Positions 12,362 to 22,472 of a stretch of DNA of 64,000 bases are shown piece by piece; the first letter of the stretch is position 1, and the number at the start of each line of letters is the position of its first letter. The notes under the pieces are model-generated. The model did not search any database, had not been told where the DNA came from, and worked only from the letters and a program-made list of their open reading frames with translations. The stretch spans positions 5,404,243 through 5,468,242 of the forward strand of contig CP093829.1 in NCBI GenBank assembly GCA_033063855.1. Reading direction: 5' to 3'. Position numbers and translations under genes: made by a program. The DNA comes from Smittia aterrima. Its lineage: Eukaryota > Arthropoda > Insecta > Diptera > Chironomidae.

Positions 12362-12903
12362 AGACTGTACGCAAATGCTTTCGACTTGCCCAAGAGATGA
12401 TGTTTAGTCAGATCAGCAATCAATGAGTCCAATTTGATTTTGAAAACTCTCGCAACTAAGTCTGGTCGATCTGATGTAGTTTCTCCTTGCTTAAAATTTT
12501 GAGTGATTTCACTGAATTTTTCATTTAAGTCTTAAATAATTTTCATATAACTTTATATACTTTACTTTTACTGCTTTTATGATTCACAATTTAATAAAAA
12601 AAAATTATTAAAACTTAAATACTTTATTAACTCAAAGTTTAAATTATCAACATTGAAGTAGCCTTATTTTTTTAAACAACCAAATAAAATGTCCCCTGTA
12701 ACCAGTTCATCAAGAGGATGAAAAACCCTACAGTAAGTTCGGTACGAACTGCTTCTGTTACTTGTTTTTTGATTGCTGAGAACTATCAACTAAGAGCACG
12801 ATACAGTGTATGCCCATAATTATTAAACTTGCTCTATCTTCTTCACAATAAATTTTATTTTTTCTTAGTCTAAAATCGTATCTGTGACATATTCACATAA
12901 TAT

Positions 12904-13174
12904 TTAACCAAACGTTTCTCTATGCTTGGTGTTTACGAATCCAGTAACTCTAATGAAGAAAATTCTTTTTCAAAGTTTTGTAGAAGCATCGATGGTAAAG
13001 TTTTGCTTTCACCTGTAAAAACATTAGATCCTCAGCTGTTTTAATAATCACATCAATCCTTTTCCTGACCATAAATTCATCAATTGGTTGCTTGAAAATG
13101 AATTTGATATTGATAGTGGACACACAGATCAATGACACCACAGACGATATGAATAGAATTACTACTAGAAACAT
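12904..13174 (-). pseudogene. DUF1091-like copy E, deletion pseudogene
   Basis: Two internal deletions are visible. The frame starts MFLVVILFISSVVSL but jumps straight to VSTINIKFIFKQPID, losing about 30 residues and both exon 1 cysteines. The start of exon 2 (VKAKLYH) is then fused directly to the middle of exon 3 (CFYKTLKKNF, compare STKLGKR), which removes HKCPYK. Upstream (13171-13260) a second partial exon 1 fragment abuts it at a shared AAACATTTT word, suggesting a join through microhomology. Confidence 0.8.
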
Positions 13175-13516
13175 TTTCTGCTTTCAATAAAATCCCAAAG
13201 AAGATGCAGAGAACAACTAAAAACACTTTGCTTCTCACTTGATTCAAATAAGCTTGAAAAACAAGTAAAGTATTAGGAGAAATTCGTGATTTTTAATGAA
13301 AAATTATTTATTTATTTTTAATTTAGCATATCCGGAACAGTTAATTTGGTGGCCGACTAAAAAATAATTTGTTTCCATGGTTTTTCTAAAAAAATATGTT
13401 TTATCCTATTTTGATGATATAATCAAGATTGGTTCACTAAAATCTCCTTACCGATTTATTTTAAATTTATTTTTGGTTAGAAATGCAGTTCTGTCATCGA
13501 TAATCACAAATAATAT

Positions 13517-14168
13517 TTAGCCGTACGTTTCTTTATGCTTTGTATTTAAAACATAGATAACTGTAATGATGCCAATTCTCTTTCTAAGTTTTGTAAAAGC
13601 TTCGACAGTAAATTTATATTCGCCTGATGCAAAATTGGACACCACCGCGTTGGTTGGAATTGTCAAATTTTGAACTATAAAGTCCTAAATTTCAAAAATA
13701 TTTTAGAAAAAAAATTCTAATTTGCGAAATGACTCAAACCTTGTAAGGACATTTATGAATCGCTGAACCTGCTCCAGCTTCTATTAATATTTGAAGAATA
13801 TATGAGAAGATTATATTTCTTTCGAAGTTCTCCATTAAATAGCATGCGTCAACCATTTTCGTTTCCAAAACTTGTCGATAAATGTTTCCATAGCGATAGT
13901 AAACTCTTCCCTCCATCTGTAACGACATTAGATTCTCAGCTAATTATAAAATCACTTCATTGTTTTTTCTCACCAAGAAGTTGTCAAATGGTTGCTTTAA
14001 AATGACTTTGATATTGATTGTGGAGACTCGACGACTGTAAGATTTCGCAAAACAAGAGAAATTTCCATAAGCGAATTCCGATCCGTTACAACGGACACTT
14101 GCGACATAAACATTCTCTGCTTGCAATGACACCACAGACGATATGAATAGAAGAAGTAATAAGAACAT
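13517..14168 (-). CDS. DUF1091-like secreted protein, copy F (intact)
   Basis: Exons 14168-13974, 13916-13740 and 13684-13517 join in phase 0 to give 179 aa. Signal peptide MFLLLLLFISSVVSLQA, then ASVRCNGSEFAYGNFSCFAK, YYRYGNIYRQV, VDACYLMENFERN, IHKCPYK and NFASGEYKFTVEA; the C-terminus is KHKETYG rather than KHKETFG. Intron 1 is 57 bp with a strong GTGAGA donor; reading through it gives a stop. Upstream it shares the promoter-flank block of copies A and C (around 14380-14480). Confidence 0.85.
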
Positions 14169-14649
14169 TTCACGTACAAGCATTGAATAAAGTGCTAAAG
14201 ACATTTAAGAGTCTCATGGTTTTGTATAAAAATACTTTTTAAAATTCCGATTTTACTAATTGCTTGTAAATAATTGGATGAATGTCTAATTCAAATTTGC
14301 CTCACGGATTTCCTGCAAAACATTAAAACTTAAAATATTTTAGATTTGTCTTTCTTCCACATAAGAGAAACCTTAGTAGATTAACAAATCCAACTCGAGA
14401 TAATTCGGACATGACTTCAGCTGTGAAGAAAAAATTCTTATAAAACGTTGTTTTACTTAATTAGGCTTTCGATGTTATAGTATATTCACCTTTTTATTTA
14501 ATAAAGAGTTTCGCTAAACAAAATCACAAAAACTGCTCATTAAGATTTCATCAAAGAATTATTCACGCATGTGTCGTGTTCACGCACATCCCCTTCACCA
14601 TTAATTTTATTTTTCCTTAGTCTAAAATCGTAATATTCACAAATAATAT

Positions 14650-15306
14650 TTAGCCATACGTTTCTTTATGCTTTGTGTTCAAAGTGAAGGTAGCTGCGAT
14701 GAAGCAAATTCTCTTTCCAAGTTTTGTAGAAGCTTCGAGGGTAATTTTATAATCACCTGACGCAAAATTAGACACCACTGCGCTTATTGGAATTGTCAAA
14801 TTTTGAACTATAAGGTCCTAAATATAAAAAATTATTTCGTTAAAGGAAAGTTTTAAAGTTACATAATGATGCAAACCTTGTAAGGACATTTGTGAAACAC
14901 AGAACGTGCTCCAGCATTTCCAATTTCTTGAAAAATATATGAGAATATGATATTTTCTTCCGAGTTGTCCAACAACTTGCATGCGTCAACCATTTTTGGC
15001 TCCAAAACTTGTCGATAAGTGTTTCCGTTATAACGATAGTGAAGTTTGATCTCCATCTTTGCGATATTTGATTCTTAGTTAATTATGAAATCAGTTTATT
15101 TTTTTCCTCACCAAAAAGTCGTCAAGGGGTTGCTTAAAAGTGATCTTGATGTTGATGGTAGAGACTTGACGACTGTAGGATTTTGCGAAACAGGAAAAAT
15201 TTCCATAAACGTATTCCGATCCGAAACACCGGACACTTGAAATATAAACATTTTCGGCATTCAATGAAGTACAAAAAAAGATGCAGAGAAGAACAACCAA
15301 GAACAT
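14650..15306 (-). CDS. DUF1091-like secreted protein, copy G (intact)
   Basis: Exons 15306-15112, 15056-14877 and 14817-14650 join in phase 0 to give 180 aa. One extra codon in exon 2 (RYNGNTY instead of RYGNIY) marks a subgroup shared with copy J. The signal peptide is MFLVVLLCIFFCTSLNA. The first Cys context is SSVRCFGSEYVYGNFSC, and the family motif FHKCPYK is present. Exon 3 has ICFIAATFTLN and ends KHKETYG. Intron 1 starts GTGAGG. Exon 1 is nearly identical to that of copy J about 3.1 kb away. Confidence 0.85.
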
Positions 15307-15592
15307 TTTTTTTGCTACTCGAACAAAATTAACTGGTGGAATAAAAATGTTATGAGAAGTTTTGAACTTTATCGAAACCTCTATAAATAATTTTGTAGTA
15401 TCCGGAACAGATAATTAGATCGGTCTCGAATTAAAATTTGCTTTTACATTTTTTTAAAAAAAACTTTACCATTTATTTTAAATCTTTCATTTGAAACCAT
15501 TTTTGTCGTGCTTATCGGAAGCATGGTTCACAAATATTTCAACAGCTAACTAGAAATTTATTTTTCTTTGCGCACATCTCCTTCACCATTAT

Positions 15593-16229
15593 TTAGCCAT
15601 ATGTTTCCCTATGTAACGTTTTCACAATTGCAGTAGCTATAATGATGCCAATTCTTTTTCCAAGCTTTGTGATAGCTTCGACAGAAACTTTGTAATCTCC
15701 TGATGCAAAATTAGCTATCAGTGAACTGGTTGGAACTGTCAAATTTTGTATTATGAGATCCTGGACCACAAAAGATATTTCACTACAGGAAAGTCTAAAT
15801 TATAAAATGACTCAAACCATGTAGGGACCTGCTCCACCATTTCTCATTTCTTGAAAAATATACCAGAAAAAAATATTTTCTTCTGATTTATTCATCAACT
15901 TGCATGCGTTAACCATTTTTGTCTCCAAAACTTGTCGATAAATGTTTCCATAGCGATAGTAAAGTTTAGCCTCAATCTGTAATGACATTAGATTCTAAGC
16001 TAATAATAAATTCACTTTATTGACTTTTCCTCATCAAGAAGTCGACAAATGGTTGCTTGAAAATGACCTTCACATTGATGGTGGAGACTTGACGACTGTA
16101 GGATTTAGCAAAACACGAGAAATTTGAATAAGCGTATTCCGATCCGTTACAACGAACACTTGAAATATAAGAATTCTCTGCATTTAATGACACCGCAGAC
16201 GATATGATTAAAAGTACTTCTAAAAACAT
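15593..16229 (-). pseudogene. DUF1091-like copy H, lost splice donor and CPY motif
   Basis: Exon blocks 16229-16035, 15976-15818 and 15760-15593 match the family. At the end of exon 1 the donor reads ATGAGG where sisters have GTGAGG, so the expected splice is lost; reading on gives FLMRKSQ-stop. Exon 2 has an 18-bp in-frame deletion removing the six residues before PY, including the conserved His-Lys-Cys, leaving GAGPYM. Exon 3 is intact (NFASGDYKVSVEA, ending HRETYG). It could be expressed only by using another donor, and those available do not keep the frame. Confidence 0.7.
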
Positions 16230-16525
16230 TTCACGTAGAAGCATTGAATAAACTGCCAAAATCATTTTTTAGATAATTGGATGAATATCGAATTCAAAAT
16301 TGCTTCACGGATTTCCTGCAAAACATTAAAGTTTAAAATGATTTTAGATTATTTTTTTTCCACATAAGAGAATCCATTTTATGATTATTTAGATCAGATA
16401 AAGTTTGAAGATCACAATCACACGTTTCCTCAATGTAAAAAGTTGATAAAGGAAGCAATTTCAAAATTAGGTTTCTTTCATTTATTTCACTCTTAAATAA
16501 AATCAAGGACATGTATAAGCTTTAT

Positions 16526-17085
16526 TCAGTAATATGTTTCCCTATGTGACGTTTTCACTATTGCAGTGATCGATATGATGCCAATTCTCTTTCCAAGTTT
16601 TGTTGAGGCTTCGATGGAAACTTTGTAATCGCCTAATTCAAAATTGAACAATACTGAATTGGTTGAAACTGTCGTGTTTTGGATTATAAAGTCCTAAAAT
16701 TGAAAGTATATTCGTAAATTATATTTGGTAAATTGTTTATGCAATCAAACCTGATAAAGGCATTTATGAATTACTGAACCTGCTCCAGAATTTCTAACTT
16801 CTTCAAAAAATATATGATAAAAGCAAATTTTCTTCTGATTTGTCTAAAAGTTGCACACTTTAAGCTTTTTTGTATCCATAACTTCAAGTTATTAACTTGT
16901 CGGTAAATATTTCCGTAGCGATAGTAAAGGTTCCCCTCAACCTAAAACATTTTTCAGAAAATTTTCTATAGGATCAAAATTCCTAAAAATTCATCTATTG
17001 GTTCCTAAAAGATGATCCTGACATCGATGGTGGAGACTTGACGACTGTAGAATTTCGCAAAACACGAGATATTTGACTACGCTTC
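16526..17085 (-). pseudogene. DUF1091-like copy I, truncated and frameshifted
   Basis: Exon 3 (about 16695-16526) is readable and ends HRETYY. Exon 2 (about 16940-16750) starts VEGNLYYRYGNIYRQV but contains an insertion that duplicates CAAGTTAT and shifts the frame. Exon 1 has a TAG stop after DVRIIF, and its 5' half, signal peptide included, is missing: homology ends near 17085, where unrelated sequence begins. It is most similar to copies H and K. Confidence 0.75.
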
Positions 17086-17626
17086 TGTGTGGTAGGTCCG
17101 TTGTTCGATCACATCTGAGGGCAGGAATTTCAGTTTTTCGAAGAGTTTTTCTTTTAGACGGTCAGAATGGGATGAAAAATGAAACAAGTACTTGTACAGT
17201 CAGGTTCGCTCTCGTGTACTCCTACGTTCAATGTAGTGACGTCATGAATGCAGGTAGACTCAAACACTATTGTGTCAGTCATGTTAACACACATGTCTCA
17301 TTCTATTGATGTGTTGTTTCTTGAAAGTTCGCAATGCGCTATGCGCTATTTTGAGTTTAAACGATCTTAAAGGGTCATGACTGTTAATGGGGTACGTTAC
17401 ACTTGAGAGCATTCACCCAGAACCGAACAACGAACCTGTAAACGTGTGGACGTAGGTGATGATAGACCCTTCCTTCCCACATATAAAGGCCCGCGATGTT
17501 CCGTATGGTTCCATTAGGCAGCAGCAATGACGATGTTGAACAAGATTATGATCAAGCTCAACATAAGAGCTGCTGACTTCTAACAGGAGATGAATAAAGC
17601 ATCAACTAGAAAGAAGCCTTTGTTAC
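17086..17626 (+). mobile_element. Possible solo LTR or other insertion
   Basis: Homology to the array stops near 17085 and resumes near 17636, so about 550 bp is foreign. It begins TGTGTGG and ends TTGTTACA (TG...CA form). Inside are a TATA box (CATATAAAGG near 17480) and, 110 bp later, AATAAAG (near 17594), the order expected in an LTR. No clear target duplication was found, so the borders are uncertain. A 78-aa frame within it has no recognised homology. Confidence 0.35.
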
Positions 17627-17639
17627 ATCCATCCATTTA

Positions 17640-19190
17640 TTTTATTTTAATGATATAATCAAGATTGGTTCACTCAAATCTAATTAACAATTTATTTTAA
17701 ATTTCTTATTTGTTAGAAACGCAGTTCTGTCATCGATAATCACATATAATATTCAGCCAAACGTTTCTTTATGCTTAGTGTTCAAAGTGAAGGTAACTGC
17801 GATGAAGCAAATTCTCTTTCCAAGTTTTGTGAAGGCTTCGAGGGTGATTTTATAATCACCTGATGCAAAATTAGACACCACCGCGCTCATTGGAATTGTC
17901 AGGTTTTGAACTATAAGGTCCTAAATTTTAAAAATTATTTCGTTACAGAAAAACTTTAAAATTAAAAAATGTCTCAAACCTTGTAAGGACATATATGAAG
18001 AACTGAACCTGCTCCAGCATTTCTAATTTCTTGAAAAATATATGAGAATATGATATTTTCTTCCGAATTGTCCAAAAACTTGCATGCGTCAACCATTTTC
18101 GTCTCCAAAACTTGTCGATAAGTGTTTCTGTTATAACGGTAGTGAAGTTTGATCTCCATCTTTGCGATATTTGATTCTTAGTTAATTATAAAATCAGTTT
18201 ATTTTTTTCCTCACCAAAAAGTCGTCAAGGGGTTGCTTAAAAGTGATCTTGATGTTGATGGTAGAGACTTGACGACTGTAAGATTTTGCGAAACAGGAAA
18301 AATTTCCATAAACGTATTCCGATCCGAAACACCGGACACTTGAAATATAAACATTTTCGGCATTCAATGGAGTACAAAAAAAGATGCAGAGAAGAACAAC
18401 TAAGAACATTTTTTTTGCAACTCGAACAAAATTAACTGGTGGAATAAAAATGTTATGAGAAGTTTTGAACTTTATCGAAACCTCTATAAATAATTTTGTA
18501 GTATCCGGAACAGATAATTAGATCGGTCTCGAATTAAAATTTGCCTTTACAATTTTTTAAAAAAAATTTACCATTTATTTTAAATCTTTCATTTGAAACC
18601 AATTTTATCGTGCTTATCGGAAGCATGGTTCACAAATATTTCAACAGCTAACTAGAAATTTATTTTTCTTTGTGGATATTTCCTTCACCATTATTTACGT
18701 AAAATTATATTTAGCCATATGTTTCCCTATGTAACGTTTTCACAATTGCAGTAGCTATAATGATGCCAATTCTTTTTCCAAGCTTTGTGATAGCTTCGAC
18801 TGAAACTTTGTAATCTCCTGATGCAAAATTAGCTATCAGTGAACTGGTTGGAACTGTCAAATTTTGTATTATGAGATCCTGGAGATCATAAAATATTGCA
18901 CTTGAGAAAAGTCTTTAAGTTTTAAAATGTCTCAAACCTTGTAAGGACATTCGTGAACCAAAGAACCTGCTCCAGCATTTTTCATTTCTTGAAAAACATA
19001 CGAGAAAAAATATTCTCTTCTGATTTATTTATCAACTTGCATGCGTCAACCATTTTTGTCTCCAAAACTTGTCGATAAATGTTTCCATAGCGATAGTAAA
19101 GTTTGCCCTCCATCTATAACGACATTTTATTTCCAGCTAATTTTAGAACTCTTCATCCCTCACCAAGAAGTTATCCATTGGTTTCTTGAA
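17640..19190. repeat. Segmental duplication of the copy G-H region
   Basis: From about 17756 onward the sequence parallels 14653 onward at an offset of 3.10-3.12 kb, including copy J (like G), the flank containing CTCTATAAATAATTTTG, and exons 3 and 2 of K (like H). The first 115 bp (17640-17755) instead match the 3' flank of copy F (13393-13510). The switch point sits at J's stop codon, as expected from unequal crossing-over between F and G type units. Confidence 0.7.
17753..18409 (-). CDS. DUF1091-like secreted protein, copy J (intact)
   Basis: Exons 18409-18215, 18159-17980 and 17920-17753 join in phase 0 to give 180 aa. Signal peptide MFLVVLLCIFFCTPLNA. Exon 2 has the extra codon (RYNRNTY) shared with copy G. 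The hallmark motif is HICPYK, with Ile where every other copy has Lys; the Cys is kept. The C-terminus is KHKETFG followed by TGA, while most copies use TAA. Exon 1 differs from that of G by very few bases, so G and J are a recent duplicate pair. Confidence 0.85.
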
Positions 19191-19995
19191 GATGATCTTG
19201 AATTTAATTCTGATTTACCTTTGGAAAAACAAGTCAAAATTTTTAGTTCCGATTTTCCTTTTGAAAAATATCGGTGCTTCCAAGCCGGAGTGGGTCACCG
19301 TGGAGGCAAAATGACCTTTACAACTCTCAGGATTATCAGAAACATGGAGTCAACAGAAAATCGCGACGTTCTCAAGTTTGAATTTAAATTGACAAAAAAA
19401 TGGTCTGAAGTTCAAATAAGAAGAATGAAGTCTTTCTCCTGCGGACATGCAAGTTCATTCAAAGCACAAGGTTTTTACTCATAAACATTGGAGATCGGAA
19501 AGAAAAGCAAGGAACTACATCAGCTTGAAACATTGGAATTCGACATTCCAATAAATCATTTGACTTCCCCAAGCCGGAGTGGGTCACCGTGGGGAAGAAA
19601 GATCCTTAGTCCTGAAGGACTTTAGCAAATTCAAATGAAAACAAGCAGAACATAAGACAGCAAAAGGAGCAAGAAGCATTTGACAAAGAAAGAAAATCAA
19701 CGATCACTCTGATGAAGCAATGAGATTTTTTCCAAGTTGTTGAAATTGAATATTTGATATTCCTGAAGAGTTTCCTTTTATCCAATTCATGGATTGTACA
19801 GGAATATAATCTAAAAAATAATCTAATAATAATCTTGAAGTTGACGGTGGAGACTTGACGACTGTAAGATTTTGCAAAACAAGAGAAATTTGAATGGGAG
19901 TATTCGGACCCGTTACAACGAAGACTTGTGACATAAACATTTTCTGCTTGCAATGCAATCCCTACGGAGATGCAGAGAAGAACTAGTAAAAACAT
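18711..19995 (-). pseudogene. DUF1091-like copy K, split by an insertion
   Basis: Exon 1 starts at 19995 (MFLLVLLCISVGIALQA, SLRCNGSEYSHSNFSC) but is cut after VNFKI by a 629-bp insertion; the rest of exon 1 (KKPMDNFL, then a GTGAGG donor) continues at 19202 downward. Exon 2 (19113-18938) is 176 instead of 177 bp, lacking one T in a T-run after SEENIF, which shifts the frame. Exon 3 (18878-18711) is intact and ends HRETYG. With two independent lesions this copy is very unlikely to make the protein. Confidence 0.8.
19195..19839. mobile_element. 629-bp insertion with 8-bp target duplication
   Basis: ATCTTGAA occurs at 19195-19202 and 19832-19839, exactly flanking sequence absent from all sister copies. 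An 8-bp duplication is typical of hAT-type DNA elements, but no inverted ends are obvious. Inside, a roughly 22-bp word starting AAGCCGGAGTGGGTCACCG occurs twice about 300 bp apart (near 19278 and 19571). A plus-strand frame of about 95 codons (to 19484) runs through the first half; no family was recognised. Confidence 0.55.
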
Positions 19996-22472
19996 TTTTG
20001 TGACACTCGATTCAAATAAACTTGTGAAACAACTAAAGTTTTAGGAGAATTTCATGCTTTTGAATAAAAAAGTAATAATTATTTTTTAATTTTACCTGAA
20101 CTGATAATTTCGAAGTATCCGGAACAGATAATTGGATCGCTCTCGATTGAAATAAACTTGAAAATTGTGATCAATTTTTAAATCTTAAAAAAGAGTAATT
20201 TGTTTACTAAAGTTTAAATTTATTTAGTTGTTTTGTTTTATATATTTGGTAAATATACACAAAAGTCAACGAAGCGAAATTTTCGGGTTGTGTAAGATGG
20301 CGCTTCGCCTCTAAAGATTTTGTTTGTTTCGTTGAAAGCGTCGAAAATTTTGTTTCTTTGAAAACGGCCAAGGCAAATATTTCGCGATCTAAAAACGCGA
20401 ATAAATCATAATCCGGCTCTTCTCAATTAAGTATTTATTGATAACATGAAAGCTTAAATAGCCAAAAGTGATTAGATAATAAGAATTTGTTTGAAATTGA
20501 TAAGAGAACAATCGGCGAAAAAATTTTGAGACAAATGAGTTAATTGGCGGAGCGTGAAACATCCAATTATTAGTTAAATCAAACAGAAGTCGTGTAAAAT
20601 CTGCTGATCATCGCTTCCAACAACCTTCATCCAGTCAACTACAGCAAATAATTGACCAAAAAGTATCTGCAGAGCTAGCCAACAACAAACTTTTCACATC
20701 CAGCGAAATAATTTTTACGGATATTGCACTTTAAAGATTTATCTGTCGTGCCTTGTACGTCAACAGAGAAGCAGGTGAGTGAAGAGACAAATAAAACGGG
20801 ATAAAGAGACACGGAAGCATTCGAAGTGTGAATGAACTTAACAAGGAAAATCTTTTCGGGGAAAGCACCTGAAAAACAATCATCTCTGGCTCTAAATATA
20901 GAATGCAAGTTGAACATATTTGTTAATTGATATGTAGGTTGAACAACTGAAACCATAATTCGTGAGAATTTCACTCTCATTGTATTTCGCAAGAATCATT
21001 TAGTGGAGCAGTTTATTTGAATTGCAAAACTGAAACCGAGAATGTTTATGTTGGCAGTTTAAGCCCATTATAGTTCTTATGGTTCTCTTTCACAACGACA
21101 GTGCATGAATGAAATGAGTGAATGAGGAGGAGAAGCGAAACGTGAAAGCCGAAGCAAGCAACCGTACAAAAATGGAGCAAGTCGATTTTGTTTTGTTTGA
21201 AGCAGAGTGCGCCGATTTTCATAGAAACATCTGAGAGCACTTAAAGCAAACGCAGTTCCACTCTTATGTTGTCACTGCTATCTTGTCACTTATCTAAGGG
21301 CTCTTGAAGCACTCGCTTTAAAATGTTAAAAATGTCTCGAGATAATCAAAAAGTTTTGATTCAAACTCAGCTGGAAACACAATTCGTGCTTGTCAAACAG
21401 ACCGAAAACCGATTAAACAGTCGCAACAGCGTTTTTCCTCAATTATTTTGAGATTGACATTGTTTCAGCGAATAAAAGTGAAAACTAAAGCATAAGTCGC
21501 GCACTAGGGCAACGGGAAGTTTCAAAAGTTCATTTCAGAGCAATTAAGAGTCTGATAAGTAAATAAATCATCTGCTATCTTGAGATTGCAGTGAAATCTA
21601 ATCAAAATCACCCTTATCGCTCATTATGCTGATAAAAAGACAAAAATACTTCATTGGAGACATTTTCCTTTGATGTCGCTCCGATGACTTCAGTCACACA
21701 ATTTCGAAATTTCTCATTAACTTTCATTTAGTTTTAAAAGTTTCAAGAGATTGAAACTTGAAAGTTTCTTATAAATTTTTGAGTTCACTTCATTCTTCGT
21801 CAACTTCAAACTGTGGCGACAAAAAGTTCTCCATCCTCTGCTCCATTACTTCTATAAATAGAAAAAAATTTCGTTCATCGCCCTTATCACATTTTGCTTT
21901 GTTGAAATAGCGACAAATCAAAAAATTTATTCTACAACATTCATTTATTGACATTTTCCTCGTTCTCTCTAAAAGAGCCGCCGAGCTTTACAAGTATCAA
22001 CAATTTTATCATCGTTTTGCTTTGACTAAAACAACTTTCTCGACACTGAAGAACTAACAGTGCGCATGAAATTACAATTACTTTGCTAATCTTCAAGACA
22101 TTTTTCACGCTCTCGTGCTTAACATCTAATCGTACATAGAGCAAAGCTCGAATGGATTTTTTTTCCTTTTCCTGGCTAAACAAAAATTCTGACGAATCCC
22201 CACGAGACACGCTCTATCATTACTTAATGACACATTCAATTTCCGTAACATGAGATCTTTCGAAAGGTCATGAGAAATCAGTCTTTGAACAGAAGAGACG
22301 AATTAGAGTTAGTTCTGTGCGTGGGTGACGTTTTTTTCTTTTAGTGAGTTTGTGTGTGCGAAAGAGTGCGCTATGGAAATAACTCGATTAACATTTCCAA
22401 GCAAGCTCTGTCTCAACAACCCTCTCGCATGATCGAGTATAAATTTCCATCCGCATAGAAAGAAGTCTCTAA
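19996..22472. other. Intergenic stretch between the array and the next gene
   Basis: The first 150 bp repeat the upstream flank of copies B, G and J (TAGTATCCGGAACAG near 20117), the promoter side of copy K. The remainder shows only short frames without recognisable domains. No RNA gene or clear repeat was seen. Confidence 0.5.

Larger units (their letters stand above)
10611..12730. mobile_element. Inverted-repeat element carrying a satellite array
   Basis: The left end at 10613 reads GGGTTTTTCATCC and the right end, up to 12728, is its inverse, giving a 13-bp terminal inverted repeat flanked by TA on both sides (10611-10612, 12729-12730). This is the pattern of a TA-targeting non-autonomous DNA element. 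The left terminus can fold on itself: GGG...CATCC, GAA, GGATG...CCC. No transposase frame is visible. Most of the interior is the 130-bp tandem array listed separately. The superfamily is not settled: the TA target suggests Tc1/mariner, but the GGG ends are also seen in Harbinger-type MITEs. Confidence 0.6.

Noticed and set aside
11098..12362. Nine overlapping 60-74 aa frames as a repeat-protein gene
   Set aside because: They are the same frame recurring every 130 bp. The unit is not a multiple of three, each frame stops, and no splice structure joins them.
17073..17309. tRNA-like or SINE promoter (GTTCGATCAC word)
   Set aside because: Only a weak B-box-like word is present, with no convincing A box at the right spacing and no tRNA fold.
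19041..19484. 147-aa plus-strand frame as a gene
   Set aside because: It spans the antisense of copy K exon sequence and the first half of a later insertion, so its first part cannot be an independent gene.
20250..20410. Possible structured RNA around repeated CGCTTCG/CGAAGCG words
   Set aside because: Only short complementary words, with no consistent stem or known RNA motif visible.
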